Assembly: GCA_030042915.1 (NCBI GenBank)
Contig: JASHYS010000401.1
Coordinates: forward strand, 1-5,751
Direction of reading: 5' to 3'
DNA length: 5,751 nucleotides
Origin: Acidobacteriaceae bacterium
GTDB lineage: Bacteria > Acidobacteriota > Terriglobia > Terriglobales > Acidobacteriaceae
This document shows positions 5,375 through 5,751 of the stretch, piece after piece; the stretch's first letter is position 1, and every line of letters begins with the position of its first letter. The notes under the pieces are model-generated. The model had not been told where the DNA came from. It was given only the letters and a program-made list of their open reading frames with translations, and ran no database searches. The position numbers were made by a program, and so were the translations under genes.

Positions 5375-5751
5375 ATGGATCGAGCCATTCGAATTGTACT
5401 GGCGGATGACCACCCCGTCGTGCGCATCGGCGTGCGCAACATGCTGACGGAAGAAGATGGTTTTCAAGTGGTGGGAGATGCCGCCGACGGCGACGAAGCC
5501 ATTACTGAAACCCTCGAAAAACAGCCCGATGTTCTGCTGCTCGACGTGGCCATGCCGCGCCTGCCCGGCCTTGAGGCGATGCGCGCCATCATGAGCGGGC
5601 CGTCCACGGCCAAAATTCTTCTGCTTACTTCTACCATTACCACGCAGCAGATTATTGAGGCTCTGCAAATCGGGGCGCGCGGCATCGTGCTCAAAGACGC
5701 GCTGGCCAGCCACCTGCAAACCGCCATCCGCACCGTCCACGCCGGCGACTA
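5375..5751 (+). CDS. NarL/FixJ-type response regulator, receiver domain (partial)
   Basis: The gene runs off the right edge; 125 complete codons are visible from ATG 5375. The visible part is a complete receiver domain of the NarL type, beginning IRIVLADDHPVVRIG. The active site is intact: Asp11/Asp12, phosphoacceptor Asp57 in LLLDVAMP, Thr85 in LLTST, and Lys107 in IVLKD. The segment near the end (AIRTVHAGDY) matches the last helix of NarL-type receivers, after which a linker and a LuxR-type helix-turn-helix normally follow. That output domain lies outside the window, so DNA binding is inferred from the receiver subtype. Phosphorylation by a histidine kinase, perhaps through the HPt domain encoded just upstream, would control its activity. 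The 54-bp spacing and shared strand suggest one operon with the REC-HPt gene. Confidence 0.9.
   Translation, partial: MDRAIRIVLADDHPVVRIGVRNMLTEEDGFQVVGDAADGDEAITETLEKQPDVLLLDVAMPRLPGLEAMRAIMSGPSTAKILLLTSTITTQQIIEALQIGARGIVLKDALASHLQTAIRTVHAGD

Overview
This is a 5.75 kb stretch of GC-rich bacterial chromosome (about 60% GC by eye), densely coding, with no sign of mobile elements, RNA genes or CRISPR. The gene mix is an ATP-linked pyruvate,phosphate dikinase, a sugar-porter type MFS transporter with an enlarged external loop, a secreted family 20 hexosaminidase, and an REC-HPt protein beside a NarL-type regulator. It suggests a free-living heterotroph that uses polysaccharides or amino sugars. 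My best guess is an Acidobacteriota (Terriglobia-like) genome. This is an impression from protein style and GC content, not something the sequence proves.

Layout: positions 1-255 hold the C-terminal end of pyruvate,phosphate dikinase (+ strand). A short convergent gap (256-378) with a 9-bp hairpin separates it from a 611-residue MFS sugar-porter-family protein on the - strand (379-2214). A 91-bp divergent region (2215-2305) then leads to a 705-residue exported GH20 beta-N-acetylhexosaminidase on the + strand (TTG start at 2306, stop 4421-4423). After a 156-bp gap with no convincing promoter come two + strand signalling genes. The first is a stand-alone REC-HPt fusion (4580-5320). The second is a NarL/FixJ-type response regulator (5375 onward) that runs off the right edge, so only its receiver domain is visible.

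How they may work together: the GH20 enzyme carries a Sec signal peptide and should release terminal N-acetylhexosamine outside the cytoplasm. The divergently transcribed inner-membrane MFS protein is a natural candidate for importing a product, but that link rests only on gene position. The transporter keeps the proton-coupling Asp/Arg pair of the family yet has lost most residues that bind sugar in XylE, and it carries a roughly 130-residue insertion between TM9 and TM10. The REC-HPt protein and the NarL-type regulator look like parts of one multistep phosphorelay whose histidine kinase is not in the window. I found no strong evidence for a wholly new system. The transporter is the most unusual item.
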